A DNA stretch of 64,000 bases from Macropodus opercularis (Eukaryota > Chordata > Actinopteri > Anabantiformes > Osphronemidae): the NCBI GenBank assembly GCA_030770545.1, contig CM061096.1, positions 17,359,001 to 17,423,000 on the forward strand. The letters are read 5' to 3'. The notes under the pieces were generated by a model. The model searched no databases, had not been told where the DNA came from, and saw only the letters and a program-made list of their open reading frames with translations. Made by a program: the position numbers and the translations under genes. Below are positions 31,036 to 44,100 of the stretch, piece after piece; position 1 is the first letter of the stretch; each line of letters starts with the position of its first letter.

Positions 31036-34000
31036 ATGGAGAAAGTACTGAGTCAGGTAGGCGCGTGCGCGTGCGCGTTCATTTGTTTGGGGTTGGAGTG
31101 AGGGTGTTTATACTGTGGGTGGATTAGACACAACAGCTGCACATGCGTGGACGTGAAAAAGTTCTGTTCTGCGTGGTTCTAGTTCTGAGGGGGTTCTGGG
31201 TCCGTGCCGTTCTGGCTCTGTTGGGTCTCCGTTCTGCATGGTTCTAGTTCTGAGGGGGTTCTGGGTCCGTGCCGTTCTGGCTCTGTTGGGTCTCCGTTCT
31301 GCTTGGTTCTAGTTCTGAGGGGGTTCTGGGTCCGTGCCGTTCTGGCTCTGTTGGGTCTCCGTTCTGCATGGTTCTAGTTCTGAGGGGGTTCTGGGTCCGT
31401 GCCGTTCTGGCTCTGTTGGGTCTCCGTTCTGCTTGGTTCTAGTTCTGAGGGGGTTCTGGGTCCGTGCCGTTCTGGCTCTGTTGGGTCTCCGTTCTGCTTG
31501 GTTGTAGTTCTGAGGGGGTTCTGGGTCCGTGCCGTTCTGGCTCTGTTGGGTCTGCGTGGTTCTAGTTCTGAGGGGGTTCTGGGTCCGTGCCGTTCTGGCT
31601 CTGTTGGGTCTCCGTTCTGCTTGGTTCTAGTTCTGAGGGGGTTCTGGGTCCGTGCCGTTCTGGCTCTGTTGGGTCTCCGTTCTGCTTGGTTGTAGTTCTG
31701 AGGGGGTTCTGGGTCCGTGCCGTTCTGGCTCTGTTGGGTCTCCGTTCTGCATGGTTCTAGTTCTGAGGGGGTTCTGGGTCCGTGCCGTTCTGGCTCTGTT
31801 GGGTCTCCGTTCTGCTTGGTTGTAGTTCTGAGGGGGTTCTGGGTCCGTGCCGTTCTGGCTCTGTTGGGTCTCCGTTCTGCTTGGTTGTAGTTCTGAGGGG
31901 GTTCTGGGTCCGTGCCGTTCTGGCTCTGTTGGGTCTCCGTTCTGCTTGGTTCTAGTTCTGAGGGGGTTCTGGGTCCGTGCCGTTCTGGCTCTGTTGGGTC
32001 TCCGTTCTGCATGGTTCTAGTTCTGAGGGGGTTCTGGGTCCGTGCCGTTCTGGCTCTGTTGGGTCTCCGTTCTGCTTGGTTCTAGTTCTGAGGGGGTTCT
32101 GGGTCCGTGCCGTTCTGGCTCTGTTGGGTCTCCGTTCTGCTTGGTTGTAGTTCTGAGGGGGTTCTGGGTCCTTGCCGTTCTGGCTCTGTTGGGTCTGCGT
32201 GGTTCTAGTTCTGAGGGGGTTCTGGGTCCGTGCCGTTCTGGCTCTGTTGGGTCTCCGTTCTGCTTGGTTCTAGTTCTGAGGGGGTTCTGGGTCCGTGCCG
32301 TTCTGGCTCTGTTGGGTCTCCGTTCTGCTTGGTTGTAGTTCTGAGGGGGTTCTGGGTCCGTGCCGTTCTGGCTCTGTTGGGTCTCCGTTCTGCATGGTTC
32401 TAGTTCTGAGGGGGTTCTGGGTCCGTGCCGTTCTGGCTCTGTTGGGTCTCCGTTCTGCTTGGTTGTAGTTCTGAGGGGGTTCTGGGTCCGTGCCGTTCTG
32501 GCTCTGTTGGGTCTCCGTTCTGCTTGGTTGTAGTTCTGAGGGGGTTCTGGGTCCGTGCCGTTCTGGCTCTGTTGGGTCTGCGTGGTTCTAGTTCTGAGGG
32601 GGTTCTGGGTCCGTGCCGTTCTGGCTCTGTTGGGTCTCCGTTCTGCTTGGTTCTAGTTCTGAGGGGGTTCTGGGTCCGTGCCGTTCTGGCTCTGTTGGGT
32701 CTCCGTTCTGCTTGGTTGTAGTTCTGAGGGGGTTCTGGGTCCGTGCCGTTCTGGCTCTGTTGGGTCTCCGTTCTGCTTGGTTGTAGTTCTGAGGGGGTTC
32801 TGGGTCCGTGCCGTTCTGGCTCTGTTGGGTCTCCGTTCTGCTTGGTTGTAGTTCTGAGGGGGTTCTGGGTCCGTGCCGTTCTGGCTCTGTTGGGTCTCCG
32901 TTCTGCTTGGTTGTAGTTCTGAGGGGGTTCTGGGTCCGTGCCGTTCTGGCTCTGTTGGGTCTCCGTTCTGCTTGGTTCTAGTGGGTTCTGGGAATCAGCT
33001 GTGGGCTGTGATTCATCGTTAGCTCCTCCACACTTACATAACCACGTCTGCCTCCTGGACCCGGTCTGAAACCCGGCGAGCGGTTCCTGTGAGACTGAGT
33101 GGAACCATTTCAAGGGCCCAGTCCAGACGTGTTTAATGTTCCGCTGTCAGCATTGAAGGATGGATTCAATGTCTGGTGTAACGTTTGTATGTATGTGCGG
33201 GGGTTGGGGTGGATCAGTCGGCGCCATATGGTCCACACCTCACACCCGCGCTGTCGTCTCCAGACCCTGCGTCCGGAGTCCAGCCGCGTTCTGCAATCTG
33301 GGTCTGTCACCTGACCAGCGCCGCAGGTGATGCCCCTCTGCTCCAGTATCGTAATTATTAGTCGGCCCCGTTTTTATCCGTGTCACTTTTCACGCCTACT
33401 AAAAGCAGCTGACAAGGAGAACGCGTCCACATGCTGACGTCTGCGCTTCACTTCCTTACTCGGATGTCTTCTGTGGATTCATGCGTCTTTTGCTGAGTCA
33501 TGTCTCTTCGTTCCTGCCTCGTCATGCTCGTCTATTTGTTTCTCCCCAACCCCAGTTCGCTGGAGGATCCAGTCCAACTTCAAACAGCACCAGCCTGACT
33601 CGCAGAATGAAGTTTAGAAGAACAGCCCAGAGCAGAACCAGAACCTGCCTAATTCTGGTCTTTGTTTTCTAGGTTGTGTGTGTGTGTGCGGTTCTGACTG
33701 GAGGAGTGTCTCCGGCAGAGTTAACCTGTGAGACTTTGGTCTTGCTGTCAACCAACCTGACAGGTAACGTCCTGCGTCTTCTGCCAGTCACCTGATCAAC
33801 GAGGGAAACGTCTTCATTTGTGCTTTTCTTTTTGCTTCCATCTTGCTCCTCGTCCATCCCAGCGAGGACTTTGGCTCTTTTCAACCAGACGTTCACCATC
33901 ACTAACTCCTCAGGTTTGTACCGATGAGCTGACTCCTGTGATTAGTCACCGACTAGAGTCGTGTCATTTTTCTGCTCTGTTTTCACTGGGCTGCGTTTGT

Positions 34001-37000
34001 GAGGGACATTTGTTGACTATTCATATTCATATATATAATATTGACTAATAGTAACTGACAAACTGTGACCAGTCCCATGTACAACTGGATCACAAGGCCA
34101 GTGATCACACGGACTCTGGTTTCCAGATGTGCCTTTGACTCTGAAGCACCAGTAAAGCAAAGTTACTCTATGACTCATCAGGCAACGTTGCGCCACGAAG
34201 CACCGGTTAAAGAGCCGATGGTTTTGATGGTCTGGCCCGTTGTAGCGTCCTTAGGAACCACGCTGAGACGGACCCAAACATATCAACAGCATTTAACAGC
34301 CGCTGCTGCCCAGTAATCACAGGTTGTTGATGGTTTGTATGACGTCACATGTTTTAGCTATCGCTCTTCCCTAATTCTGAGATTTCATTCAGCAGAATAG
34401 ATGTTACGGCCCTTTTGCCGGCGGTGGGGACAAAGAACCTAAAGTCTCTCGTTTCCATTGTCGGGCACAAACCCAGACCCTGCTTCGTGCTCGTCTGACA
34501 GTCGCTGTGTCTGCAGGTCTGTCCTGTGGCCTGTCTGTGGACGGTATAGGCACCTGTTGGCCTCGCAGCGCAGCAGGACAACTGATCTCCAGACCCTGTC
34601 CGGAGCAATTCAACGGCATCCACTACAACACCACCGGTCAGTACGACACACCGGCCTGATGCCGCAGGCCTGCACACGATGTTTCACATGTATTCACTCA
34701 TCGTTTATTGCAGCAACATGTCTTCCTTCTTCATTGTAGGACACAAGCTACATGTGTGAAACGTGTAATTGGGACTGTTCTTAGTCTGTTTCACGAACAT
34801 GTTCAGTGATGACGTGTCAGTCAGTGTCAGTCACTGTCGCATTTCCACCCCAACAAAAACGCTCAGAACCACAGTTTCTAATTACTGGGTGTATTCATTT
34901 AATTCAGCTAATTCACAATGGTTGATGATCCCACTAAGCAGCACCAGGAGACATTTTAACACAACAAACCTACAGCTAAATATCAAAACTGAAACGATCC
35001 TTATGTTACGCATACTTTTGAGATAATAAAATTGGGATCTGTGAACAAAAATCCTTGCATTCAACGTGATAGTTGACACTTTAAACGTAAGTTTAAGTCT
35101 GGATTGGGTCAGACAGCGATACTGGACGGTTGGAAACGCTGGAAACAGCTCTGATGTCTGTAGGTGGGTCTGGAGCGACAGAGAGGCAGAAACACAACTA
35201 TGTGAGAAAAGAGACACAACGTGGCAGGAAGGAGGCCTCAGCATCTACATCTGTAGCAGCTTCACTAAGAGATGGTTGGGATCTTTACTGAGGACGTTGG
35301 TTCTGTTCCTTTAGTAACGTTATGTCTTTAGTCGGCTTCTCAGTGAGACCTGCCAGTTTCTGGATACTCTACCGTCGTATGTCTGAAATATGGAAACGTA
35401 CAGATCCTTCAAACGTGCCTAAAATAATCAGGTGTGTGAGGATTGTTTGTCTTATGTTACATGTCCTTGATGCTGCTTTCATCGTTTGCTAGTTTCTCCG
35501 CTGCTTTTTGTGTCTATATGTGTATGTTGCATGTGCTGTGTAGTCATCTTATGTTCGTGCTTTTCTTGTGCGTTAATGCGACTTTTATTGTTAATCATAC
35601 TGCCTGTAAAAGTTTGTTGTTTGTGTCGTTTGTCTTTATTATTGTTTTTTATTGCCCCTGTGCTAACAAATAAAGTAAGTTCTCAATCAGAGTAAAGCCA
35701 CCTTGGCCTGTTTGTCTAGTTAAAGACGAGCGGTGAGGAGTCGTAGTATCGCTTTTAGTCTGAGATGACTCCACTGAAGAAGAATTCGTGAGGCCGTATG
35801 TGAATTTATTGCAATAAATGAGTTAATTTCTCAAAAGGCAATTGTCAGACAAGATACAGAGTCGCTTCCCAGCAGAGGAACCATGAGCTCAAACCCTGGT
35901 CTTTAATGGACTTGCTGCGTCCGCTAGAAACAGCCTGATACCAGTGTTTATCTGTAGCAACATTTAGCCCGTTCTCCCTAAACGACACAACAGGGCTGTC
36001 CTTCAACACACTGAAACCCCATTGCAGACCACTAAAGGCCTAGACAATGAAATATTATGATTATTAACTAAACGATGGGCGTTCGAGGTTCCTCATTCCT
36101 CTAATTCAGATTGAGCAGAGCAACAAAGGAGGAATCGCGAAAGAAAAGACACCAACTCCCATTAGTCGGACAACCTGGTTCCACTAAGATGGATCAGCAC
36201 ACGTCACATCTCTTGCCAGAACTCGTCCGCTTTACTGGAAACGTCAGTTGAACTGAGCCCACATCACTTTTATAGCCTTTTACTCTGAGAAGCCTCTTCT
36301 CTGGGTTTAAATACACATTTGTCTGGTAGAAATAGTTCAAAGTCTTATAATTACATACAGTCATTTTCCTCAGCCAATCAGCGGCGGCCAATTATGTGTT
36401 GGCCAATCCCACCTCAGTATTTTGTGGCCTCACTGACGTCCAACAACAGAAGGAGACGCTGAGGATTTGCTGGCTTTTATTTGGTGCCAGCTGGACAGAT
36501 TACTGCCGTCCACAGTGTGAGTGGGCGGGTGGTGAGAAAGATCCTGTGTAATTAGAGGTTCGGTTGTTGATCTGCCTTAATAACGTGAGTCATCTGTGTG
36601 TGTGTGTGTTGGGGGTGTTCAGTGATAATGAAATCGCAGCTGCGTGTTGCCATGGTTACGTGATTTACTTTGTTTGTCACAACAAAGTGTGTCATAGCTT
36701 TTTCATGTCACTTTATTTGTACAGTAAGTCAGTGGTGTTTACTGAACTCAGTGTTTCTGCCATAACGTGACCTCACAGAGTCACGACTGTGGTCAGACAG
36801 CGAAGTGTAAACCATGAGAGGGTCCCAGTTACAGGCAGCAAAATCTATTAAATCAAAATTTATTAACGTCCGTCGAATGGTGCATTTGAGTTGAGTACAG
36901 GAAGTAGGTGTATAGCTGGACTGTGGAACAAACCGATGGAGGCTTCACCTTCACTTTGCTTGATGTGACGGCTGAACAAACACTTTTATTTACATGTTCT

Positions 37001-40000
37001 TCATAGTGAAAATGTAAAGAAAAACACAAGGAAACCTTTGACTGGAAACCTACAGCTCAGAGTCCGATGACAGGAAGCGAGAGGGCCACTCCGTGCATCA
37101 TGGGAAGTCCCTTAGCAGTCTAACGTTAAATCAGATGAGACAAACGACAGATGCTCATCACCCTTGGAAACAAAGGCTTCAGGACAGCCACAAAATCTGT
37201 CACATTACCAATGACTTGAACTTTTTAGTGTTTATGCACAGACTTAGTAATGATCTACAGTCCTGTGCAAAAACTTTAGGCAGGTGTGAAAAATGGTGTA
37301 AACCATGAAAGTTTTCAGAAATTGAAGCGTTAAACTTTTTTTGTCCATAAATGAACCACATGCAGTGAATGAACAGCAGAGAATCTAAATCCCATCAGTG
37401 TTTGCTGTGTCCAGCCTTTGCCTTCAAACAGCAGCAGATCTTCCAGGTTCACAGTGTTTGAAGGAACTGGGCTGTAGGTTGTTCAACCTCTAGAGAACCA
37501 ACCACAGATCTTCTGTGGATGCAGGGTTTCTACATCCTTCTGTCTCTGCATCGTCCCAGACTCACACGATGCTGAGACCAGGGCTCTGTGGGGCCGAGCA
37601 TCACTTCCAGTACTGACGTCGTAACCAAAGACTGACTTGGTTTAGATTTGTCTTTTGTTTGCTTACTTTGCATTTTGTAAATTGACAAAAATAAACAATC
37701 ATTATTTACATTTCTGAAAGCCTTCTTTGTTCACAGCATGTTGTCACACCTGCCTAAAACGTTTGCACAGGACTGTGTGTTGATCCTTTGTTGTCCCGTT
37801 TAGACCGTGTCTACAGAGAGTGTCGGCCTGATGGCAGCTGGGCTCCTCGAGGAAACTACAGTCAATGCACCGAGATCATCGTCCTGGTGAGACTCACACT
37901 GATCAGTGCTATTGTCAGAACACGTGAGTTCAGTGCTTGTTAGTTAGAGTCAGGCTAGTGATGGACTAGCAAAGACTGGTTCTACTCAACGACGTCTAGG
38001 TCTCATTCTGCAGCGGTTCTGGTGTAGTACTAGAGCTGAACTTCTAGAGCTGCTTCTCCCTGACAACAACCAATATCATCAGAACTGCTCGTGATGTCAG
38101 TCTTTGCAGCTTCACGGGGTCTGTGAGGGTTGGACATGCGGACTCAGCTGTTGCCCTGACAACCCTCACAGCAGGGAGTCCTTCACACAGTCACGTTTTT
38201 TGTGGACAAACTCTTCTCGGTGATTGGCGGAGACCCAAAACTGGCAGATTCTGTCAGCGAGAGACAGACACACGGAAACAATGAGGCTCGGATCTTTAGA
38301 TTCTCAGAGCTCTTTCCTCATCTGCGCTTGGCTCATTTCTCACACAACAAAACACATTGTACTGTACTGTGATACATCTTTCCTCCATTTTTCAGAGGAA
38401 GACTAAAGTCCACTATCAGGTTGCTGTCATCATCAATTACCTCGGGCACTGCGTCTCTCTGGGAGCTTTACTGCTCGCCTTCACTCTCTTCATGAGACTC
38501 CGGTACGATGCATGTTTGCTCATCAGTCCTGCCTACCTCACCTGATACTTCTTGTTCCTGTCTCTTACTTTGAAATTCACACAGCTCGTAAGTAAGGGTC
38601 TAAACGTGATGTTATTTACATGTTAAATTCACCGTTTGGTTTAGGTGGATGTGGTCAACGTGGCTGGTAAACAAAGTCTAAGTCGTCTAGGTAACACAGA
38701 GCGACAAGATTTAAAGGTTCCTGGAGGCAACAATATCTCCAAAAATGTGAGAGGGAGACATAATTCAACCAATGACAGTCCAAGTAGAAACCCCTGCTGA
38801 TATTACATGAAACACGAGTCCTGTATTCTGTTTTCTAATTTACAACAAAAGACTATATATTCAATTCAATTCAATTTCAACTTTATTTATTTAGCGCCGA
38901 TTCACAACATCTCAAGGGCCTTTTCAAGTGAGGTTTAGGACCTGACACAACTAAACCCAACACATAGAGCAGCTTTGAATTGGAGCCAATCAATAAATTG
39001 TACATTTTAATAGCAACAGTGGAAAAACTCTATAGAGGAAGAAACCTCCAGCAGACCCAGGATCAGTGGGAGAACATCTGCCTTGACCGGTTGGAGAGAA
39101 GGGAAAGAGAAGAGAGAAAAGAACAACAGACTCAGGCAGGATGGTTGGACCAGCAGCTGAACACTGAGACACACGACTCTGAGTCTGACGATACCTGGAG
39201 ATGAGAATAGAGACAGAAAGAGAGAAACACAACTAGGAGAGAACAGAGACAAAGTTAGTCACATGTGGACATGGAGGCATGTTAGTGGATGGAATAGATA
39301 GAAAACCAGAGGAGCTCAGTGGATGAAGGAGGTTCCAGCATCTAAGCCTGTAGCAGCTGAACTAAGAGATGGATCAGAGGAACCAGAACCATCTGGAACC
39401 ATCAGCTTTGTCAGAAAGGAAGGTTTCAGCCTAGTTTTAAAGCAGAGAGGGCGTCTGCTGCTAGAACCTGAACTGGAAGCTGGTTCCACATAGAGGAGCT
39501 TGGAGCTAAAGGCTCTGCCTCCCGTTCTACAGGTAGAAACTCTAGAACCACCAGTAGACCAGCTCTGAGAAGCAAGGTTCTGTTGGAGCAGAAGGAGCCA
39601 TGAGGTCTAAGACCAGATGGAGCTTTATTATGAAGAGCAGGACAGAGAAGCTGATGTAGGAGAAATGTGACGTCTCTTCCTGAGTCCAGTCAGACTCTGC
39701 TGCAGCATTTGAATTAACTGGAGGCTTTTAAAGAGTCACTGGTTCAAACTATGAGCAGGGAGACACAGTCGTCCAGCCTGGAGGAACTAATGCAGGGATT
39801 CATGTTTCAGCATCACTCTGTGAGAGGATGCTCCTCATTTTAGCAACATTCCTCAGGTGGAAGTAGGAGGTTTAGAGATTCTATAATGTAGGATGTAAAG
39901 GAGAGAACTGGGTCAAAGATGACACCAAGGTTCCTACAGTAGAACCTGAAACTAACGTTATGTCATCAGAGAAACAATCTGATTCAATAATGAGTCTCTG

Positions 40001-40143
40001 TGGTTTTATCAATTATAATAACCTCAGTTTGATCTGAATTCAGTTATGGGACATCCAGGATTTGATATCATTTAAACAAGTTTGAAGTTTGACTAATTGG
40101 TTTGTTTCCTCTGGTTTCATGGACAAATATATATATATATCTA

Positions 40144-40212
<69 letters not shown>

Positions 40213-41153
40213 ATATATATAGATATATATATATAGATATAGATATATAGATATAGATATAGATATAGATATATATATATATAGATATATAGATATATAA
40301 GTATCATCTGCATAGCAGTGGAAATTTATAGAATGTTTTCTAATAATATTACCAATGGGAAACATGTAAAGACTGAAAAGTATTGGACCAAGCACAGAAC
40401 CCTGTGGAACAACAAAACTAATTCCTGTGCGGATGGAAGATTGATCATGAACATGAACAAATTGGTCTGTTCAACAGTTAAGACTTAAACCATCCAGTGC
40501 TTTTCCTTTAATCCAACTATGTTCCAGTCTCTGCAATAGAATCTTGTGATCTATCGTATCAAATGCTGCACTAAGATCTAACAGGACAAGGACAGAAACT
40601 AGACCATTGTCTGAAGCTGTGAGAAGATCATTAGTGACTCTAATCAGAGCTGGTTCTGTCTGTGATGGATCTGAATCCTGATGGAAATATTCATCCAGGT
40701 TATTTCTACGCAGGTGGTCTCATAGTTGTTTAGATACAGTTTTTTCAAGAACTTTAGTAACGTGCTGATTAATGGAAGAACTTCTTTGAGTCTAGTTGGG
40801 ATTGAGTCTAAGAGACAAGTAGCTGATTTAGCAGAGTTAATAATTGAAGTTAACTCAGTCTGAGCAGTTTAAGTCAGACATAGGTCTAACCAGCAGATCT
40901 AAGGCTGTTGGATCTGCAGATCGGTTTATGACTTTTGTTGACAGATTCTGATAAATCTTTTCTCTAATGGTTCTGATTTTATTAGTAAAGAAATTCATAA
41001 AGTCGTTGCTGCTGAGATTTAAAGGGACACTAGGCTCAACACAACTATGACTCTTAGTCAGCCTGGCTACAGAGCTGAACAGAAACCTGGGGTGGTTTTT
41101 ATTTTCCTCAATTAATGATGAATAATCTGGTTCTAGCAGCACAAAGTGCTTTT

Positions 41154-41189
<36 letters not shown>

Positions 41190-44100
41190 TAGTATATGAA
41201 AAATAGCTGTGTATGTACATGCTTATATACTTATATTTCACATGTCCTAAGCTATTGCACCACAATATTCACATTGTGAACCACTGTAGTGAAATATTGT
41301 ACAGTTGATGGTCGGGCTAAGTCGAGCTATGTTATTTGAATTCAACAATACAACTACAGTATTTGTTCAACCCAATAGAAGCAAACTTAAGCAAACTTTT
41401 AAATTCATAGATCAATTTCAATTCATTTCAATGTTTTTTTCTTACAGTCAGAGATGGAGGTAAACATCAGACAGATCCGTGTAAGATGTCAGAGTTTTCT
41501 GTTCTCCATGTGTCTTTGTGTACAGGAGCATCCGTTGCCTGAGGAACATCATCCACTGGAACTTGATCTCTGCGTTCATCCTGAGGAATGCCACCTGGTT
41601 CATTGTTCAGTTGACCATGAACCCTGCTGTCACAGAGAGCAACCAGGTAAATCACTCAATAAGTCATTATTTATATACAGTTGCAGGAAAAAGTCTTTGG
41701 GATTTCATGGATTTCAGCATAAATTGGTCATAAATGTTCTGATCTTCATCTGCGTCACAACAACACAAAAACACAGTCTGCTGAAACTACTACTGCACAA
41801 ACATTATATGTTTTCATGTTTTTATTGAACATGATACCATATAATGTTTAACATGTGAACATTCTCAGAGCAGGTGGTAAAGTATGTGAACCTTTGGCCT
41901 CAATAACTGGTCGACCCTCATTTGGCAGCAACAACCTCAACCAAACGTTTCCTGTAGCTGCGGATCAGACCTGCTCAACGGTCTGGAGGAGTTTTGGACC
42001 TTTGCTCTTTTTTTATATAACTGTTTCAGGGCATCGATGTTCTTGGACGTCTGGTGAATCGCTCTCTTGAGGTCAGGCCACAGCATCTCAGTCGGGTCGT
42101 GATCCGGACTGATTTGCTTCTATGCTTCGGGTCGTTGTTCTGTTGCGTCACCATCCTCTGTGGAGCTTCAGTTGACGGACAGATGGTCTGAAGTTTTCCT
42201 GCAAAAGGTCTCGATAAACCTTGGAATCATTTTTCCGTCAATAACAACAGTCCGTCCTAACATTGACTGACTCCTGGCTCCATTCAGCTCTTGGAGAAGT
42301 CATCAGCTGAGGGCTTCACACACTTTCCTCTGTGAATGTTCACATGTTATGTTTAACAAACACATGAAAACATATGTTTGTGCAGTATTAGTTTAAGCTA
42401 ATTTAAGTTTTTCTATTCCATGTGATCCCAGAGGTTCACATACTTTTTCTTGCATACTCAGATGCACTGGGTTCTTTCCCTCAACAACCCCCAGTGTCCT
42501 TAGAACCCTGAACCCCCAAAACCCCAACTAGACGGCCTGAGGCAGCCTGTATCAAGAGAAAAAACAAAAGCTGAAACCCCACGTGACATCGCAGTGACAC
42601 CACTCTCCTCCACTCCGCAGGTGTGGTGCAGGTTTGTGACAGCAGCCTACAACTATTTCCATGTGACCAACTTCTTCTGGATGTTCGGTGAAGGTTGCTA
42701 CCTGCACACAGCCGTCGTCCTCACGTACTCCACTGACAAGCTCCGCAAGTGGATGTTCATCTGCATCGGCTGGGGTCTGTCTGCAGCTGCACCTGTTTCC
42801 CAACTTGGTCTGTCTGCCAGCTTCACCTGTCTGTCTGTTTGCAGGTATTCCGTTCCCAGTCATCGTGGCATGGGCCTTTGGGAAACTTTACTATGACAAT
42901 GAGAAGTGAGTCTGCCCTGATCTCATTTATATCAAATCGAGTGTAAGTAAATGAGAGACACTGATGGCTGACTTTTGATTGACAGGTGCTGGTTTGGAAA
43001 AAGGGCAGGACTTTACACAGACTACATCTACCAGGGCCCGATGATCCTAGTGTTGCTGGTATGTACACAGCCAGTCCATTTAAAAAATGCTTATAGCATC
43101 TACGTGTGTCAGGAACCGTCCTGCTGTTTAAAGCCTCTGTATAAACTGTCCTCAGATAAACTTCGTCTTCCTGTTTAACATTGTCCGGATCCTGATGACC
43201 AAGCTGAGGGCGTCCACCACCTCAGAGACCATCCAGTACAGGTATGTCCCTACCCTGACAGCTGGGACAGAACCAGAACAGGACGTGAAAGGCTGTAAAC
43301 CTAATGCAGACGCCCTAAAGACATTCACCAGCAGACTTTGAGTTCTCTAATCCCCTGTGTTTCACTTGGGGTGTGTGGCAGGAAGGCGGTGAAGGCGACT
43401 CTGGTGCTGTTACCTCTGCTGGGAATCACCTACATGTTGTTCTTTGTGAATCCTGGAGGAGAAGATGAGGTTGCTCAGATTGTCTTCATCTACTTTAACT
43501 CCATCCTCGAGTCTTTCCAGGTGAACCTCTTGACTGTTTTTACACATGCAGGATTTTTCTTCTTCAGGAATTAACTGGTTTAACTAATTCAGAACTTAAT
43601 AAAAAGGGAGCCGAACCCAGAAAGACCCAGTGAAATAGAAAGACAGTACTCAATTAATTTGTTCATTTAATTCACAAACACCTGCAGTGGAAAGAAACGG
43701 AACTGAAAACTGAATGTTATAATATAAAGAATCACATCATCGGAGAAAAATGAATGGACAGAGCAGCACGTGGTGTAGAGACCAGATGTGAAAGATGTGT
43801 TTGACTCTGTGTGGAGTGGATTTCAAACGAGTGATGGGCGATACCACGAAATGTGGTATCGATTCGATACCAAGGAACTACACGGCCAGTATCGACCATA
43901 CCGACACTTTTTGCACCTTAAAGGCAAATCATCATTGCACAGTGTTGATTAATATCTTTATGGCAATAATAATATCACATGGTCTGCGCATGTGCAGGTT
44001 CCAGCTGCTCTGGTGCGGATTCTTTTTCACAGCTGCCTACGTGGATGTTGTCAGTGTGATCAACCCAAACTACCTCAACGATCGAGGTATTGGGCAAACC

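Noticed and set aside
31374..33113. 212- and 237-codon minus-strand frames (TEPERHGPRTPSE type)
   Set aside because: Translation of the 65-bp minisatellite; three units make a stop-free 195-base cycle. They lie antisense in crhr1 intron 1.
35443..35695. Cys/Leu-rich frames resembling membrane peptides
   Set aside because: Lies in a crhr1 intron, T-rich by composition, and overlapping frames look equally hydrophobic.
40855..41265. 136-codon minus-strand frame as a gene inside crhr1
   Set aside because: It is the ORF2 linker of the L2-like LINE, continuous with the YADDT reverse transcriptase box.
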